From Pseudobutyrivibrio xylanivorans (lineage in GTDB: Bacteria > Bacillota > Clostridia > Lachnospirales > Lachnospiraceae), in contig NZ_VTVE01000002.1 of assembly GCF_010906925.1 (NCBI RefSeq), positions 372,001 to 436,000 on the forward strand: a DNA stretch of 64,000 nt. The letters are read 5' to 3'. Shown here one piece after another: positions 63,859 to 64,000 of this stretch. The position numbers and the translations under genes are program-made. Position 1 is the stretch's first letter; each line of letters starts with the position of its first letter. The notes beneath the pieces were generated by a model. That model was not told the origin of the DNA and ran no database searches. It saw nothing but the letters and a program-made list of their open reading frames with translations.

Positions 63859-64000
63859 AGCTTTATTTCTCCTTCTTCAAGCATCTTATCAATTGTCTCC
63901 TCAAGGTCTGCTCTAACCTCTTCGATTGTCCTATTCTGAATCTGAGCTCCTGCAATATTCACATGGCCACCACCACCAAGGCGTGTCATGATACTCTGCA
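63855..64000 (-). CDS. gdpP: GdpP-type DHH phosphodiesterase, C-terminal end
   Basis: The last 47 codons. [17 protein letters not shown] holds the DHHA1 GGGGH motif, followed by a terminal helix ([15 protein letters not shown]). The order gdpP-rplI-dnaB is a conserved Firmicute arrangement, which supports the c-di-AMP phosphodiesterase call. The remainder lies outside the window. Confidence 0.88.
   Translation of the reverse strand, partial: QSIMTRLGGGGHVNIAGAQIQNRTIEEVRADLEETIDKMLEEGEIKL

Overview
The window looks like a chromosomal segment of a motile, strictly anaerobic, low-GC Firmicute of the family Lachnospiraceae, most likely the Butyrivibrio/Pseudobutyrivibrio group. This is inferred from Clostridia-style flagellin and FliS, a Lachnospiraceae-type tad cluster with an Flp1-like pilin, a 2[4Fe-4S] ferredoxin beside a DUF1858 protein, the Firmicute order sua5 - low-Mr phosphatase - dCMP deaminase - atp operon, and a lantibiotic core that closely resembles butyrivibriocin OR79A as I remember it. 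No rRNA, tRNA, insertion sequence, prophage or CRISPR array was seen.

Layout. 1-7526 (minus): tad pilus operon (prepilin peptidase, TadZ, CpaF, TadB, TadC, Flp pilin, DUF5702-like protein, TadE, and a second prepilin peptidase cut by the window edge). 7585-12879 (minus): FliS, flagellin with a sigma-28-type promoter, and a 972-residue protein whose C-terminus resembles FliK. 13089-13388: a non-coding array of ten alternately oriented CTACGGG-type motifs forming five potential hairpins. 13608-23366 (minus): M15 peptidase, EamA half-transporter, dnaX-ybaB-recR, phosphofructokinase, pepD, greA, D-Ala-D-Ala carboxypeptidase, DJ-1/PfpI protein, a 34-residue membrane peptide and an XRE regulator. 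23480-33072 (minus): Sua5, a low-Mr phosphatase homologue lacking the nucleophilic Cys, dCMP deaminase and the complete F-type ATP synthase operon, closed by a small coiled-coil gene. 33175-37097 (minus): GH18 protein, then a P-loop protein and a kinase/P-loop fusion. 37258-38986: mecA, ferredoxin and DUF1858.

39008-48206 (minus) is an AT-rich accessory block: class III aminotransferase, zinc alcohol dehydrogenase, MATE exporter, GH35-type galactosidase and GT2 glycosyltransferase, then PHP, small kinase and HAD phosphatase genes. Its 5' leader holds a 6-codon ORF and a hairpin. The aminotransferase/dehydrogenase pair recalls azasugar pathways, but this is a hypothesis.

48367-62035 is the most striking region: a class II lantibiotic locus interleaved with an agr quorum-sensing system. 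One minus-strand operon reads lanA - lanM - lanT - agrA - agrC - agrD. Two of its genes, the 48-residue lantibiotic precursor and the 46-residue AgrD, are shorter than 60 codons. A second minus operon encodes the LanFEG-type immunity ABC transporter and a small membrane protein. The plus strand carries an OmpR-type two-component system, a second AgrA-like regulator and the only AgrB. The implied circuit is that AgrB processes AgrD, AgrC and the LytTR regulators sense the cyclic peptide, and this drives lantibiotic production, while the OmpR-type pair controls immunity.

62034-64000 (minus) returns to core genes: dnaB, rplI and the end of gdpP.
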